From: Scardovia inopinata JCM 12537
Lineage (GTDB): Bacteria; Actinomycetota; Actinomycetes; Actinomycetales; Bifidobacteriaceae
Assembly (NCBI RefSeq): GCF_001042695.1
Contig: NZ_AP012334.1
Location: 1,733,863-1,797,862, forward strand
DNA: 64,000 nucleotides
Direction: 5' to 3'
Made by a program: the position numbers and the translations under genes. The notes below the pieces were generated by a model that saw only the letters and a list, made by a program, of their open reading frames with translations, was not told where the DNA came from and ran no database searches. Positions 9,082 through 17,534 of this stretch are shown one piece after another (positions within the stretch are counted from its first letter, which is position 1; every line of letters starts with the position of its first letter).

Positions 9082-9534
9082 ATGACCGTTATCCGAAATT
9101 CTGATATTCTTGCTGGAGAAGCCGCCTACAACACCTGGCGAACCCTGGCCGGAGAAGCTCTTGCAGCTTTCCAAGGATCCCCTATAGAAGCATCCACAAC
9201 AAAGGAAAACCTTAAAAACCGCCTTACCATCAGTCCAAACCTGCCTCGTAAGGACTACGCTTTGGCTGTGCGCTACTCGCTCTACCTGATGGAAAAACTG
9301 GCCCCAGGCCCTGGAGTTGAGCTCAGGGTTGCTCCTTATGCAGCAGTAAAAATTCTCGACGGGCCTAAAAGCGATCCCCATAATCTCACCCCGCCTGATG
9401 TGATTGAACTGGAACCTGACGTCTGGCTACGATTGGCCTGCGGTATTACCAGCTGGGAGGAAGAAAAATCAGCAGGACACATCAGCGCTGTTTCTCCCCG
9501 TGATGATCTGTCGCGTTTTTTGCCTCTGCCTTAA
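9082..9534 (+). CDS. Sterol-carrier-like (SCP_3 type) conserved actinobacterial protein
   Basis: A 150-residue cytosolic protein. The C-terminal half matches my memory of the bacterial SCP orthologue domain: VELRVAPYAAVKI, then TPPDVIELEPDVWLRLACGITSW. This domain is found as a single-copy small protein in many actinobacteria; its ligand and role are not known. The ATG at 9082 is chosen over an in-frame GTG at 9064; neither has a strong ribosome site. It is flanked by non-coding DNA on both sides and is probably transcribed alone. Confidence 0.7.
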   Translation: MTVIRNSDILAGEAAYNTWRTLAGEALAAFQGSPIEASTTKENLKNRLTISPNLPRKDYALAVRYSLYLMEKLAPGPGVELRVAPYAAVKILDGPKSDPHNLTPPDVIELEPDVWLRLACGITSWEEEKSAGHISAVSPRDDLSRFLPLP

Positions 9535-10093
9535 GAGCTTTAGCTTGTTTAGGAGCGCAGGTTATAGGCCATAGAGCACCCTAAGCCCTTAAGCCCCAGC
9601 CCATCGGCCCACAGCCATCAGCCCATCAGCCCTTAATGCCTGGCTTATAAGCCTATAAGTTAAGCAAGCGTAAGCTGATGTAAAGTAAAGTTATGTAATC
9701 CGTATCTGTATGTTATCCGCTTATTCCGCTTATCCGCCAAGAAAAGAAAGACCTCCCATGCAACACATGGGAGGTTGAGAGAGAAGAGAGAAGAAGGGTT
9801 CAGTTATCAGGATTAAACCTGGTCAGCAAAGCTGACATCATTTACTATACAATATTCCAGCGATTATGCAAATCACTTTCTTTGTGGGCGTGTCACAAAA
9901 AATACTGAAAATTTTTGTAAAAAATATTTAGGATCATAGGGAATAATCCTTTTATTCTCAATGATATCAACGGTTTTCTCTTTTATTTGGTCTCACAGGA
10001 AAAAGTTCTCTATGCCTGATTGGGGGCACAACAGTATCTTTCTTCCCCGATTAATATCTCTGTAAGCGATTTTCTAATGATTTCTAACAATTT
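9535..10093. other. Non-coding spacer, 559 bp
   Basis: After the SCP-like gene comes a low-complexity stretch built on AGCCCATC-like units (about 9585-9640), then a minus-strand terminator and short RNA candidate (9745-9838), then AT-rich sequence to the end of cysE. A 10-bp repeat around GATTTCTAAC (about 10068-10100) abuts the cysE stop. No protein gene is seen. Confidence 0.7.
9745..9838 (-). ncRNA. Candidate short RNA A: hairpin, CU-rich segment, terminator
   Basis: Read on the minus strand, a promoter-like pair TTGCAT (9866-9871) and TATAGT (9844-9849), 16 bp apart, precedes a hairpin GTCAGC/GCTGAC (9822-9836), a small CAGG/CCTG stem, a CU-rich run (9776-9802), and a 10-bp perfect stem with 5-base loop (9751-9775) followed by CTTTCTTTTC. 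The CU-rich run and terminator layout recur at 15080-15165. It may also hold a 13-codon leaderless reading frame beginning at the first ATG. It could instead be the 3' end of the cysK-cysE transcript. Confidence 0.5.
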
Positions 10094-10942
10094 CTAACGA
10101 TTGTCTTTCGTGCTGGGAAGATAAGTGATAACAGAGCCTGGTTCAACCGAATGTGTCAGCCATACGTTGGCCCCAATAACGCTGTCATCTCCAATCCGTG
10201 TATGACCGCCCAGAAGAGTCGCATTGGCATAAATGGTAACCCGGTCGCCAATATCAGGGTGTCGCTTACCGCCCTTGACCAGGCTGCCTGAATCATCTAT
10301 CTCAAACGATTTTGCCCCTATGGTTACTCCCTGATAAATGCGAACATGGGAACCTATACGAGCAGTTTGCCCAATAACCACGCCAGTACCATGGTCGATG
10401 CAGAAATATTGCCCAATCACAGCTCCGGGATTAATGTCGATTCCCGTTTTCTCATGGGCAAACTCACTCATAATTCGGGGGATAAAAGGAACGCCCAGGT
10501 CAAAAAGAGTATGGGCTATGCGATAGATAAAGGTTGCATAGAAACCAGGATAACAGGCAACCACTTCTTGTCGGGAAGGAGCAGATGGATCCCCGTCATA
10601 AATTGCCTGAATATCAGTAAGGACTTCTGCCTTGATTCTGGGCAGCTGTTTGACAAATCCCTGAGCCAGATTGCCGCAGGAAGAGCAATCTTTCTCTTCC
10701 ACCCTAAGGGCTAGACGAATCTGGCCCTGCAGGCGTGCATACAGTTCTTCCAACGCCTCCTGCTGACTCAAATCTTCATAGTGGTAAAACTGAGGAAGAA
10801 TCACCCTTTGAGTCAGCTTAACAAGCGCAACAGCCTCTTTCCGGTCAGGAACAGGCTGGGGAACCTCAAGCAAGGATTCATCTGCACCGTTCATCTGATC
10901 GAGAATCTGACGAAATAAATTGTCGTTTGCTGATTGAGTCAT
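10094..10942 (-). CDS. cysE: Serine O-acetyltransferase
   Basis: Transfers acetyl from acetyl-CoA to L-serine, giving O-acetylserine for cysteine synthesis. It has 282 residues. The C-terminal left-handed beta-helix is seen as hexapeptide repeats (GVVIGQTARIGSHVRIYQGVTIGAKS, split here as one region at about residues 185-210), and the catalytic histidine lies in FCIDHGTGVVIG. The N-terminal ~100 residues make it a long-type enzyme, like those of plants and cyanobacteria. It follows cysK on the same strand with a 98-bp AT-rich gap that may hold its own promoter. Confidence 0.94.
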   Translation of the reverse strand: MTQSANDNLFRQILDQMNGADESLLEVPQPVPDRKEAVALVKLTQRVILPQFYHYEDLSQQEALEELYARLQGQIRLALRVEEKDCSSCGNLAQGFVKQLPRIKAEVLTDIQAIYDGDPSAPSRQEVVACYPGFYATFIYRIAHTLFDLGVPFIPRIMSEFAHEKTGIDINPGAVIGQYFCIDHGTGVVIGQTARIGSHVRIYQGVTIGAKSFEIDDSGSLVKGGKRHPDIGDRVTIYANATLLGGHTRIGDDSVIGANVWLTHSVEPGSVITYLPSTKDNR

Positions 10943-11040
10943 AAAAGCATCGCCACAAATATATATGTATATAAATAATAAATATTAAATATATTGTGAA
11001 TTATGTTATAAGTCCCGGATGTAAGCCCGACTGAAAGCTC

Positions 11041-12003
11041 TTAGGCGAACAAAGGGGTCGACAGATACCGGTCGCCGGAGTCAGGCAGAATAACCACAAT
11101 CTTTTTACCGGCATTTTCTTCGCGCCCAGCCAGCTCTAAGGCAGCTTTAACAGCAGCACCGGAAGAAATACCAGACAAGAGACCTTCCTTGCGTCCAAGC
11201 TCAGCTCCAACAGCGAAGGCATCCTCGTTGGTTACCCGAATGACCTCATCAAAAACGGATGTATCAAGCACGGCAGGAACAAAGCCGGTACCAATGCCCT
11301 GAATCTTATGTGGGCCGGGCTTGCCTCCAGACAAGACAGGAGAAGCATCAGGCTCAACAGCCACCACTTTTACCTGAGGGTTCTGCTCTTTCAGATAGCG
11401 GCCAGCGCCGGTAATAGTACCGCCAGTGCCCACTGCAGACACGAAAATATCAACAGACCCATCCATATCGCGCCAAATTTCCGGACCGGTCGTCTCATAA
11501 TGAGCCCTGGCGTTGGCAGGATTGGAGAACTGATCAGGCATAAAGGCGCCGTCAATCTCTTCAACCAGTTCCTTAGCCTTGGCAATGGAACCGGAAATAG
11601 CCTTAGATCCTTCAGTCAGAACGATTTCAGCCCCGTAGGCCTTCATCAGCCGCTGGCGCTCTACAGACATAGTCTCCGGCATGACAATAATTACCTTGTA
11701 GCCCTTAGCCCTGCCAATGGCCGACAAACCAATGCCTGTGTTACCGGAGGTAGGCTCTACAATGGTTGCCCCTGGTTTGAGTTTGCCCTTGCACTCAGCA
11801 TCCTCAATCATATAGAGGGCAGCCCTGTCCTTAGTGGAACCAGTCAGGTTGAAGGATTCAACTTTGCCGAAAATCCGAGCTTTCAGATTCTTTTCTTTTT
11901 CCACATGGACAAACTCCACTAGAGGGGTATTGCCAATCAGTTCAGTGATGGATTTTTTTACGGGGTTCTTAACGGAGTTTTTCTGTCCGTCAGCTGCAGT
12001 CAT
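11041..12003 (-). CDS. cysK: Cysteine synthase (O-acetylserine sulfhydrylase)
   Basis: PLP enzyme that makes cysteine from O-acetylserine and sulfide; some bifidobacterial homologues also act on O-phosphoserine or homocysteine. It has 320 residues. The PLP lysine is K58 in LTGSTKDRAA, the substrate loop is EPTSGNTGIGL, and GTGGTITGAG binds phosphate. The motif around the lysine reads FNLTGSTKDR where most CysK have P-x-x-SVKDR; this variant may matter for specificity. AGAGGAGG lies four bases before the ATG, a strong ribosome site. It probably starts a two-gene unit with cysE. Confidence 0.95.
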   Translation of the reverse strand: MTAADGQKNSVKNPVKKSITELIGNTPLVEFVHVEKEKNLKARIFGKVESFNLTGSTKDRAALYMIEDAECKGKLKPGATIVEPTSGNTGIGLSAIGRAKGYKVIIVMPETMSVERQRLMKAYGAEIVLTEGSKAISGSIAKAKELVEEIDGAFMPDQFSNPANARAHYETTGPEIWRDMDGSVDIFVSAVGTGGTITGAGRYLKEQNPQVKVVAVEPDASPVLSGGKPGPHKIQGIGTGFVPAVLDTSVFDEVIRVTNEDAFAVGAELGRKEGLLSGISSGAAVKAALELAGREENAGKKIVVILPDSGDRYLSTPLFA

Positions 12004-12265
12004 GAGGCCTCCTCTTGTCGATTTTTATCACCCGCTCATTTCTATATTTATGAGTCAGACTTCACATACTCTGTAGATAACGGCAGAATACAAAAACTTA
12101 TGGCGCCCTATCTCTACCAGCATAATTATAAGTTGTATATTCTTGGCCGTATTTGCCATCCTCTCCTGCTCTCTAACCCATCCAGTAAAATGTGTATTTT
12201 AGAAAGGCAATCTTGCAAACGCCTTACCAGGTGAGAAAACTAAGCTCAGGAACGGGAGCATACAT

Positions 12266-13234
12266 ATGATTATTGGTGGGAAAAAACATGCTGTTGCGGA
12301 AAACATCCGTCATGCAATTGAAAACAATACTCCCTATAAACCAGTTGAGACTGAGGATCCGGTAATAGACAAACAAGAGCTGACAGGAATGGCCAGACAG
12401 CAGCTTGAACGTATGCGGACGGTTACTTTTAAAATCAATAATTTCCTTGTTCGAACAGGGCTGAGAGCAGCTGAATTTATATTCAGTCGTCACACTCAGA
12501 TTGAAGGTTTGGAAAAACTGAAGGATGTCCACGGTGGTGTTCTAGTCACAGCTAACCACTTCAATCCGCTGGAAAACCTTGCTCTGCATAAAACTATGCG
12601 CAAAGCTGGGTGGAAGCGGCTTTATGCAGTCAGCCAGGCCTTAAATTTGGGAATGACCGGTTGGGTAGGCTATATCTTTAAATATTTCGATACCATTCCT
12701 CTGGTAAAAGATCATAAATATTTATCCACCCTCTTCCCCGAGGCAATGCTGCGGGTTTTCAGGAGCAATGGGGCTGTTCTTATATACCCGGAAGAGCAGA
12801 TGTGGTTTAATTACCGCCGGCCCAGGCCTGGCCGCCATGGAGTTTATGATTACGCAGCCCAGCTAAACGTTCCCATCGTGTCGCTTTTTACTGAGCCCAT
12901 AGACACTGGCAAACCTGAAAAATCTGATCCTGAATTCAACCAAACCCGGTATATTGTTCATGTTTTGGATACCCTTTACCCAGATCCAACGTTTAGTCCC
13001 CAGGAGAACAGTACCAGGATGCGCCTGGCTGACGATGCCCAGCGCAGGGCAGCTTACGAACGGATCTATGGTAAATCCATAGATGCCCCCTTTGATGTAT
13101 CTGATATTGCCGGTTGGCATCCCGAGAATGCAGAGCCTGCTCAGGAAGAGGCTAACACCCAGCAGCTTGGGGATGAGGATAAGAAACAGGCCGAGAGTAA
13201 ACAGGCTGACCTTTCAGAAGGCGGCCAAGACTAA
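12266..13234 (+). CDS. Lysophospholipid acyltransferase (PlsC-like), first of pair
   Basis: 322 residues. The PlsC acyltransferase core runs from about residue 85 to 250: motif I VTANHFNPLENLAL, motif III-like IYPEEQMWFNYRRPRPG, and motif IV VPIVSLFTEPI. In motif I the usual HX4D is HX4E, so the catalytic aspartate is replaced by glutamate. The C-terminal ~35 residues are Glu/Gln-rich and disordered. It is the first gene of a tight three-gene operon with a second acyltransferase (3-bp gap) and a GT8 glycosyltransferase (1-bp overlap). A role in making a glycolipid or lipid-linked polymer is inferred from this grouping. Confidence 0.85.
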   Translation: MIIGGKKHAVAENIRHAIENNTPYKPVETEDPVIDKQELTGMARQQLERMRTVTFKINNFLVRTGLRAAEFIFSRHTQIEGLEKLKDVHGGVLVTANHFNPLENLALHKTMRKAGWKRLYAVSQALNLGMTGWVGYIFKYFDTIPLVKDHKYLSTLFPEAMLRVFRSNGAVLIYPEEQMWFNYRRPRPGRHGVYDYAAQLNVPIVSLFTEPIDTGKPEKSDPEFNQTRYIVHVLDTLYPDPTFSPQENSTRMRLADDAQRRAAYERIYGKSIDAPFDVSDIAGWHPENAEPAQEEANTQQLGDEDKKQAESKQADLSEGGQD

Positions 13235-13237
13235 AAT

Positions 13238-14059
13238 ATGGCCCATAAAAAGTACGCCTATTCAACTGTCACTGATGATCTGGTAGAAACAGCCAACCAG
13301 CACTACCAGATTGATGATTCCCACGTGTGGTATCACCGGGGACGCCTTTTCCGCTTTCTGTATCTGTGCGCTTATACCATTTTCTATCTGGTTTTTGGAG
13401 CCTATGCTAGATTCTGGCTTGGGGTGCGCTTCAAAGGCAAAGAAATCCTTAAACCATGGGCAGGAAAGTCCTTTTTCATTTACGGGAACCATACCCTTCC
13501 GTTGGGTGATGTTGCCTTAACGATTATGCTTAACTATCCACATTCAGTTTCAGCTATGATGAGTCAGGCAAATTTTGGCATTCCTCTTATTGGCCACATT
13601 CTTGAGTGGGCTAATATGCTGCCCGTTCCCCATACTCCTGAACAGCACCAGGCCTTTCACATGGAGATGGATAATTTGGTTAAGGAGGGAACAGCCATCG
13701 CTATCTACCCCGAAGCCCATGTCTGGCCCTACTATACGGGAATCCGTCCCTATTCAGCCAAGTCTTTTGCTTACCCTGCCCGCTATGGTCTTCCTTCTTT
13801 TTGTTCAACAGTGACCTATCAAAAGAGGCTCTTATTCAAACGCCCCAGGGTTACCATCTATATTGACGGTCCCTTTTTCCCTGACGGAAAAGAAGGACAG
13901 GAAGAGCGGCTGCGAACGACGATTCACGATACAATGGTTGCCCGGAGCGCAGTTTCTACCTACCGCTATGCCTCATACCGACGACAGGATCGGGCAGACC
14001 AGGTAAACCAGACAGGACAGGCAGAGAACAGCGGGAGTCACAGCAAGGAGCGGGCCTGA
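13238..14059 (+). CDS. Lysophospholipid acyltransferase (PlsC-like), second of pair
   Basis: 273 residues. One or two hydrophobic helices near residues 34-58, then the acyltransferase core: FIYGNHTLPLGDVAL, and IAIYPEAHVWPYYTGIRPY with the conserved EAH/PY block. Motif I reads H followed by five residues and then Asp (HTLPLGD), one longer than the normal HX4D; similar NHT-x-x-GD motifs exist in acyltransferases of low-GC Gram-positives. The C-terminus is basic and Gln-rich. It sits three bases after the first acyltransferase and overlaps the GT8 start by one base, so translation is probably coupled. Confidence 0.85.
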   Translation: MAHKKYAYSTVTDDLVETANQHYQIDDSHVWYHRGRLFRFLYLCAYTIFYLVFGAYARFWLGVRFKGKEILKPWAGKSFFIYGNHTLPLGDVALTIMLNYPHSVSAMMSQANFGIPLIGHILEWANMLPVPHTPEQHQAFHMEMDNLVKEGTAIAIYPEAHVWPYYTGIRPYSAKSFAYPARYGLPSFCSTVTYQKRLLFKRPRVTIYIDGPFFPDGKEGQEERLRTTIHDTMVARSAVSTYRYASYRRQDRADQVNQTGQAENSGSHSKERA

Positions 14060-14892
14060 TGGATGTTTTGTATTGCGGCGATAGCCGCATGCGTGATGGA
14101 CTGCTGATCTCCTTGCTATCTCTGATTGACCAATCTTCTGATCCTGTAAATGCTTATGTTTTGACAGCTTCCATCAGGACGGACGACCATGTGTGGGACC
14201 CCATAACTGCTGGTGATATTGCGTATCTAGATGCCCTGGTGAAGAAGTCCCGTCAGGGTGGCAGCGTGACTCTGATAGACATCAGCCGTCAGTTTCATGA
14301 TGAGCCCCCAACAGCCAATATGAAAACTCGGTTTTCCCCCTACTGTATGCTTCGCCTCTACTCCGATTTGGTTGATTTGCCTGACCGGATTCTCTACCTG
14401 GATACCGACGTGATCTGCCGGAAGGATCCGATTGAACTCTTTACTATGGATATGGGCAAGGCTCAAATAGCAGGGGTACCAGACCACTATGGTCGCCTGA
14501 TGCCCACCGCCGGTTTGACCTTTCCAGGCAACTATGTGAACTCAGGGGTCTTACTCTTGAATATGGCTGCAATATATGACAGTGGTCTGTTTGCCAAGTG
14601 CCGGCGGATGTGCCAAGCAAAGAGAATGTTTTTGTGCGATCAGACTGCCATCAATCGTCTGGCGAGAGACCGTAAGATACTGCCCCGGCGGTATAACGAG
14701 CAGATCAAGACGAGGAAGAACACTGTTTTGCGGCACTTTACCACGACCCTGCATGCCCTGCCCTTCCCTCATACCCAGACCGTAAAGCCTTGGGACATAG
14801 ACCGGGTCCATGATGTCTTGGATGAGTATGACTATGATTTTCTCTTTTTGAATTATAAATTCCATATTTCCCAGATGAACGCCCTGGCTTAG
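14059..14892 (+). CDS. Glycosyltransferase family 8
   Basis: 277-residue retaining glycosyltransferase using a nucleotide sugar. The metal-binding DXD motif is in RILYLDTDVICRKDPI; GNYVNSGVLLLNM and the late FLCDQTAIN stretch are typical GT8 features. HFTTTLHALPF and VKPW near the C-terminus match the HxG/KPW region. Donor and acceptor are unknown. As the third gene of the acyltransferase operon it may glycosylate the lipid made by the two upstream enzymes; that link is inference. Confidence 0.88.
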   Translation: MDVLYCGDSRMRDGLLISLLSLIDQSSDPVNAYVLTASIRTDDHVWDPITAGDIAYLDALVKKSRQGGSVTLIDISRQFHDEPPTANMKTRFSPYCMLRLYSDLVDLPDRILYLDTDVICRKDPIELFTMDMGKAQIAGVPDHYGRLMPTAGLTFPGNYVNSGVLLLNMAAIYDSGLFAKCRRMCQAKRMFLCDQTAINRLARDRKILPRRYNEQIKTRKNTVLRHFTTTLHALPFPHTQTVKPWDIDRVHDVLDEYDYDFLFLNYKFHISQMNALA

Positions 14893-14938
14893 GCTGCCTT
14901 TCATTCGGGCTGTCTTCGGTTGGGCTGTCTTTCATTCG
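14892..14938. repeat. 15-16 bp tandem repeat, three copies, at the GT8 stop
   Basis: GGCTGCCTTTCATTCG, GGCTGTCTTCGGTTG and GGCTGTCTTTCATTCG follow directly on the GT8 stop codon. Confidence 0.85.
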
Positions 14939-15163
14939 CATGAGCATGGGCAGAATGCTGGATTTGCTTGGGTCTGCTAGGATCCGGCGCATAAGCTTAA
15001 GCCTAGCCTGAGCTTAAACCTGAACCTGAGCTTAAACCTAAGCCTAAGCCTGAGATTTAGGTGGGAAACCTAAGTGGGAAAGAAAAAGCCCGACTTAAGA
15101 ACAAGCCGGGCTATCAGAGAGAAGGAGAGAAGAAAGGTTTCAATTATTAAGAGTGGGTATCTC
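14893..15163. other. Non-coding spacer between GT8 and metG
   Basis: It holds the three-copy repeat after GT8, a second low-complexity block at about 14995-15060 made of CCTGAG/CTTAAA/CCTAAG units in 6- and 18-bp periods, and the minus-strand terminator of RNA B. Nothing on the plus strand looks like a terminator for the acyltransferase operon. Confidence 0.7.
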
Positions 15164-15165
15164 TT
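15080..15165 (-). ncRNA. Candidate RNA B / metG 3' region: hairpin, CU-rich segment, terminator
   Basis: On the minus strand a small hairpin AAGAG/CTCTT (15149-15165) is followed by a CU-rich run (15114-15142) and a strong stem AGCCCG-CGGGCT with an inner CTT/AAG (15087-15112), then TTTTTCTTTCC. The CU-rich run aligns over about 29 bases with that of RNA A. It may end the metG transcript, a small ORF (15164-15265), or be processed as a separate small RNA. Confidence 0.5.
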
Positions 15166-15265
15166 AGCCAACATTGCGTTGGTAGTTATTATTAAAGACT
15201 CCAATCCTTAATACTTCCCCAGCGTTTCCCTTAAAGAAGTCTGAGAAAAAGACCTTTTGCTGCAT
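15164..15265 (-). CDS. Candidate 33-residue small ORF downstream of metG
   Basis: ATG at 15265 with GGAAGG seven bases upstream, ending at TAA 15164. The predicted peptide (MQQKVFFSDFFKGN... ending NYQRNVG) has ordinary amino-acid balance but no family I know. Just upstream lies a hexamer repeat, GTACCT/GTACCG/GTACCT/ATACCG. It is followed immediately by the CU-rich segment and terminator, so it could be the coding part of a short transcript. Confidence 0.3.
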   Translation of the reverse strand: MQQKVFFSDFFKGNAGEVLRIGVFNNNYQRNVG

Positions 15266-15335
15266 ATAATCGCCTTCCGAACCTACGGTATAGGTACCGG
15301 TACAGGTACTTTTATTTTTTATGTATGCTGCACTC

Positions 15336-17234
15336 TTATTCTGATTCTCCATCTTTAGCAATGGGCTCCCCCTCTTCAGCGATTTTTTTCTTTTCTGTTT
15401 CCAGACGTGCTGCTTCTTTCTCCTGACGAGCGGCAAGCTCTCGCTGGAAGCGATCAAGCTCTTCTTGAACCGCTTCAACCGGTATTTTCTGGAAAATCGG
15501 AGAAGGCTTGGCAATAATGGTTCCGGCAGTAATCTCCTGCCGCTTCCAGGGCCTTACATTCTCGCCCAGCTTATATGTACCGGTAATAATGGGGTAGGTA
15601 AAGTCAGGGTTATCCAGATCCTGCACATCTTCAAGATGAGGAAGAGGAGAGAAAGTTCCTTTACCCCCCAAAGTTTCATAAACTTTTTGTGCAGAATGAG
15701 GCAGGAAGGGAGCAAGCAAGGTATTGGCATCCATAACTGCCTGAGCAGCCGTATGCAGGACAGCTGCGAGCCGTTCCGGATTGTCCTTAAGCTTCCAAGG
15801 CTCGGTAGCAGAAACATATCGGTTAATTTCCTGAACAATATGCATGGCCTCAGTCAGAGCCGCCTTCTGCCTATGCGATTCGATCAGGGATCCGACTGTG
15901 TGGAAGCCCTCTTCAGTCGTCTTCAGCAAGTCCCTGTCCATATCTTCTAAGGCAGTCAATTCAATTTGAGGTATCTGGCCGAAATTTTTATAAAGCAGAA
16001 CAGCTACACGATTAACCAGATTGCCCCAGCTGGAAACCAGCTCCTCATTGTTGTGCCGCACAAATTCTGACCAGGTGAAATCGGAATCCGATGTTTCAGG
16101 ACCGGCAATAGAAATGTAGTAACGGACAGCATCTACCTGGTAGCGAGAGAGGATGTCTTTTACATAAATAACAATGCCACGGGAAGAGCTAAATTTCTTG
16201 CCTTCCATAGACAGGAATTCCGAGGCAACCACCTCTGTGGGCAGGTTGAGCCTACCCAGGCCACCGGGTTCCCCGCCCTTGCTGCCTTCTCCGTTATAGG
16301 CCAAAATTTCTGACGGCCAAATCTGAGAATGAAAAGTAATATTATCTTTACCCATAAAGTAATAGGCAGGTGATTCAGGGTCATTCCACCACTGACGCCA
16401 CAAATCAGGATCACCCTGTCGCCTAGCCCACTCAATGGAGGCAGACAAATAACCAATCACGGCGTCAAACCACACATAGAGCTTTTTATCCGGATTATCA
16501 ACCCAACCATCCACAGGGATAGGAATTCCCCAATTTATGTCACGGGTAATAGCTCTGGGCTTCACCTCGTCAAAGAGACCAAGGGAAAAATTAATAACGT
16601 TGGTACGCCAATTTTTTCGAGTCTTCAGCCAGGCTAAATTAGCTTCAGCCAGAGCTGGAAGATCCAGGAAATAGTGGTCAGTCTCTTCAAAGCGGGGAAT
16701 TTCACCGTTAATCTTCGACCGAGGATTGATCAGATCAATGGAATCCAGTTCATTGCCGCAATTGTCGCACTGATCTCCGCGAGCACCGTCGTAACCGCAC
16801 AGGGGGCAGGTTCCTTCAATATACCGGTCCGGCAGGGTCCTTCCATTGGAAGGAGAAATGGCAACCATCTGGGTGCCCTGATATATATATCCGTTTTTTA
16901 AACACTGCTTGAACATATCCTGCACAACTTTTTCGTGATTCTTTGTAGTTGTACGAGTAAAAAGATCATAGCTCAAACCCAAATTGCACAAATCCTGGGC
17001 AATAACCCTGTTATACCGGTCCGCCAACTCCTGAGCAGAAACCCCTTCAGCATCTGCCTGAACCAGAATAGGCGTTCCATGCTCATCAGTTCCTGACACC
17101 ATGAGCACATCATTCCCTTTCATGCGCTCATACCGGGCATAAACGTCTGAAGGTACACCAAATCCGGCTACATGCCCTATATGCCTTGGCCCGTTGGCAT
17201 ATGGCCAAGCTACAGCTACTAATACATGACTCAT
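15336..17234 (-). CDS. metG: Methionyl-tRNA synthetase
   Basis: Charges tRNA(Met). It has 632 residues from the ATG chosen at 17234, which begins [21 protein letters not shown] and puts the HIGH signature at residues 18-21. The zinc knuckle is [18 protein letters not shown], the KMSKS-type loop is KKFSSSRG, and the anticodon-binding helical domain follows. The C-terminal ~40 residues are a Glu/Lys/Arg coiled coil; there is no C-terminal EMAP-type dimerisation domain. The frame stays open to 17297, but the added 21 residues are hydrophobic and atypical. Three DnaA-box-like sequences lie upstream. Confidence 0.96.
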   Translation of the reverse strand: MSHVLVAVAWPYANGPRHIGHVAGFGVPSDVYARYERMKGNDVLMVSGTDEHGTPILVQADAEGVSAQELADRYNRVIAQDLCNLGLSYDLFTRTTTKNHEKVVQDMFKQCLKNGYIYQGTQMVAISPSNGRTLPDRYIEGTCPLCGYDGARGDQCDNCGNELDSIDLINPRSKINGEIPRFEETDHYFLDLPALAEANLAWLKTRKNWRTNVINFSLGLFDEVKPRAITRDINWGIPIPVDGWVDNPDKKLYVWFDAVIGYLSASIEWARRQGDPDLWRQWWNDPESPAYYFMGKDNITFHSQIWPSEILAYNGEGSKGGEPGGLGRLNLPTEVVASEFLSMEGKKFSSSRGIVIYVKDILSRYQVDAVRYYISIAGPETSDSDFTWSEFVRHNNEELVSSWGNLVNRVAVLLYKNFGQIPQIELTALEDMDRDLLKTTEEGFHTVGSLIESHRQKAALTEAMHIVQEINRYVSATEPWKLKDNPERLAAVLHTAAQAVMDANTLLAPFLPHSAQKVYETLGGKGTFSPLPHLEDVQDLDNPDFTYPIITGTYKLGENVRPWKRQEITAGTIIAKPSPIFQKIPVEAVQEELDRFQRELAARQEKEAARLETEKKKIAEEGEPIAKDGESE

Positions 17235-17289
17235 AAGGCCGATTATCCCTAGCAACACAGACAAAGAGACTGCTTTCTTCATGGTCGGG

Positions 17290-17455
17290 TTATCCACGGT
17301 AATCCCTGTGCAAAACAGTTTTCCACAGGACGTTTGGTGAAGACAGTAGGACTTACCCTCTCCTCAAGGGGGATCAATCGCTCTGACACAGTGAGTAACC
17401 AGACAAATATGCACAATAAGCAGAAAATGTCAGACACTTATCCCCCTTGTCCACA
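17290..17455. other. Cluster of DnaA-box-like sequences upstream of metG
   Basis: TTATCCACG (17290-17298), TTTTCCACA (17319-17327) and TTGTCCACA (17447-17455) each match the consensus TTATCCACA at eight of nine positions, all on the plus strand. They lie in the divergent spacer between metG and the gene at 17535. Spacing is irregular, so this is not an origin by itself. Confidence 0.45.
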
Positions 17456-17534
17456 ATTTTTCAGAATTTTTTCTCCTGCTGCTCCAGAAGGAATATGCTA
17501 TGACTACACAGAGTCGAAAGGTGGCAATGACATC

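Noticed and set aside
17334..17534. N-terminal extension of the gene at 17535
   Set aside because: The 67 extra codons cover DnaA-box-like DNA, have no ribosome site, and read as unstructured sequence.
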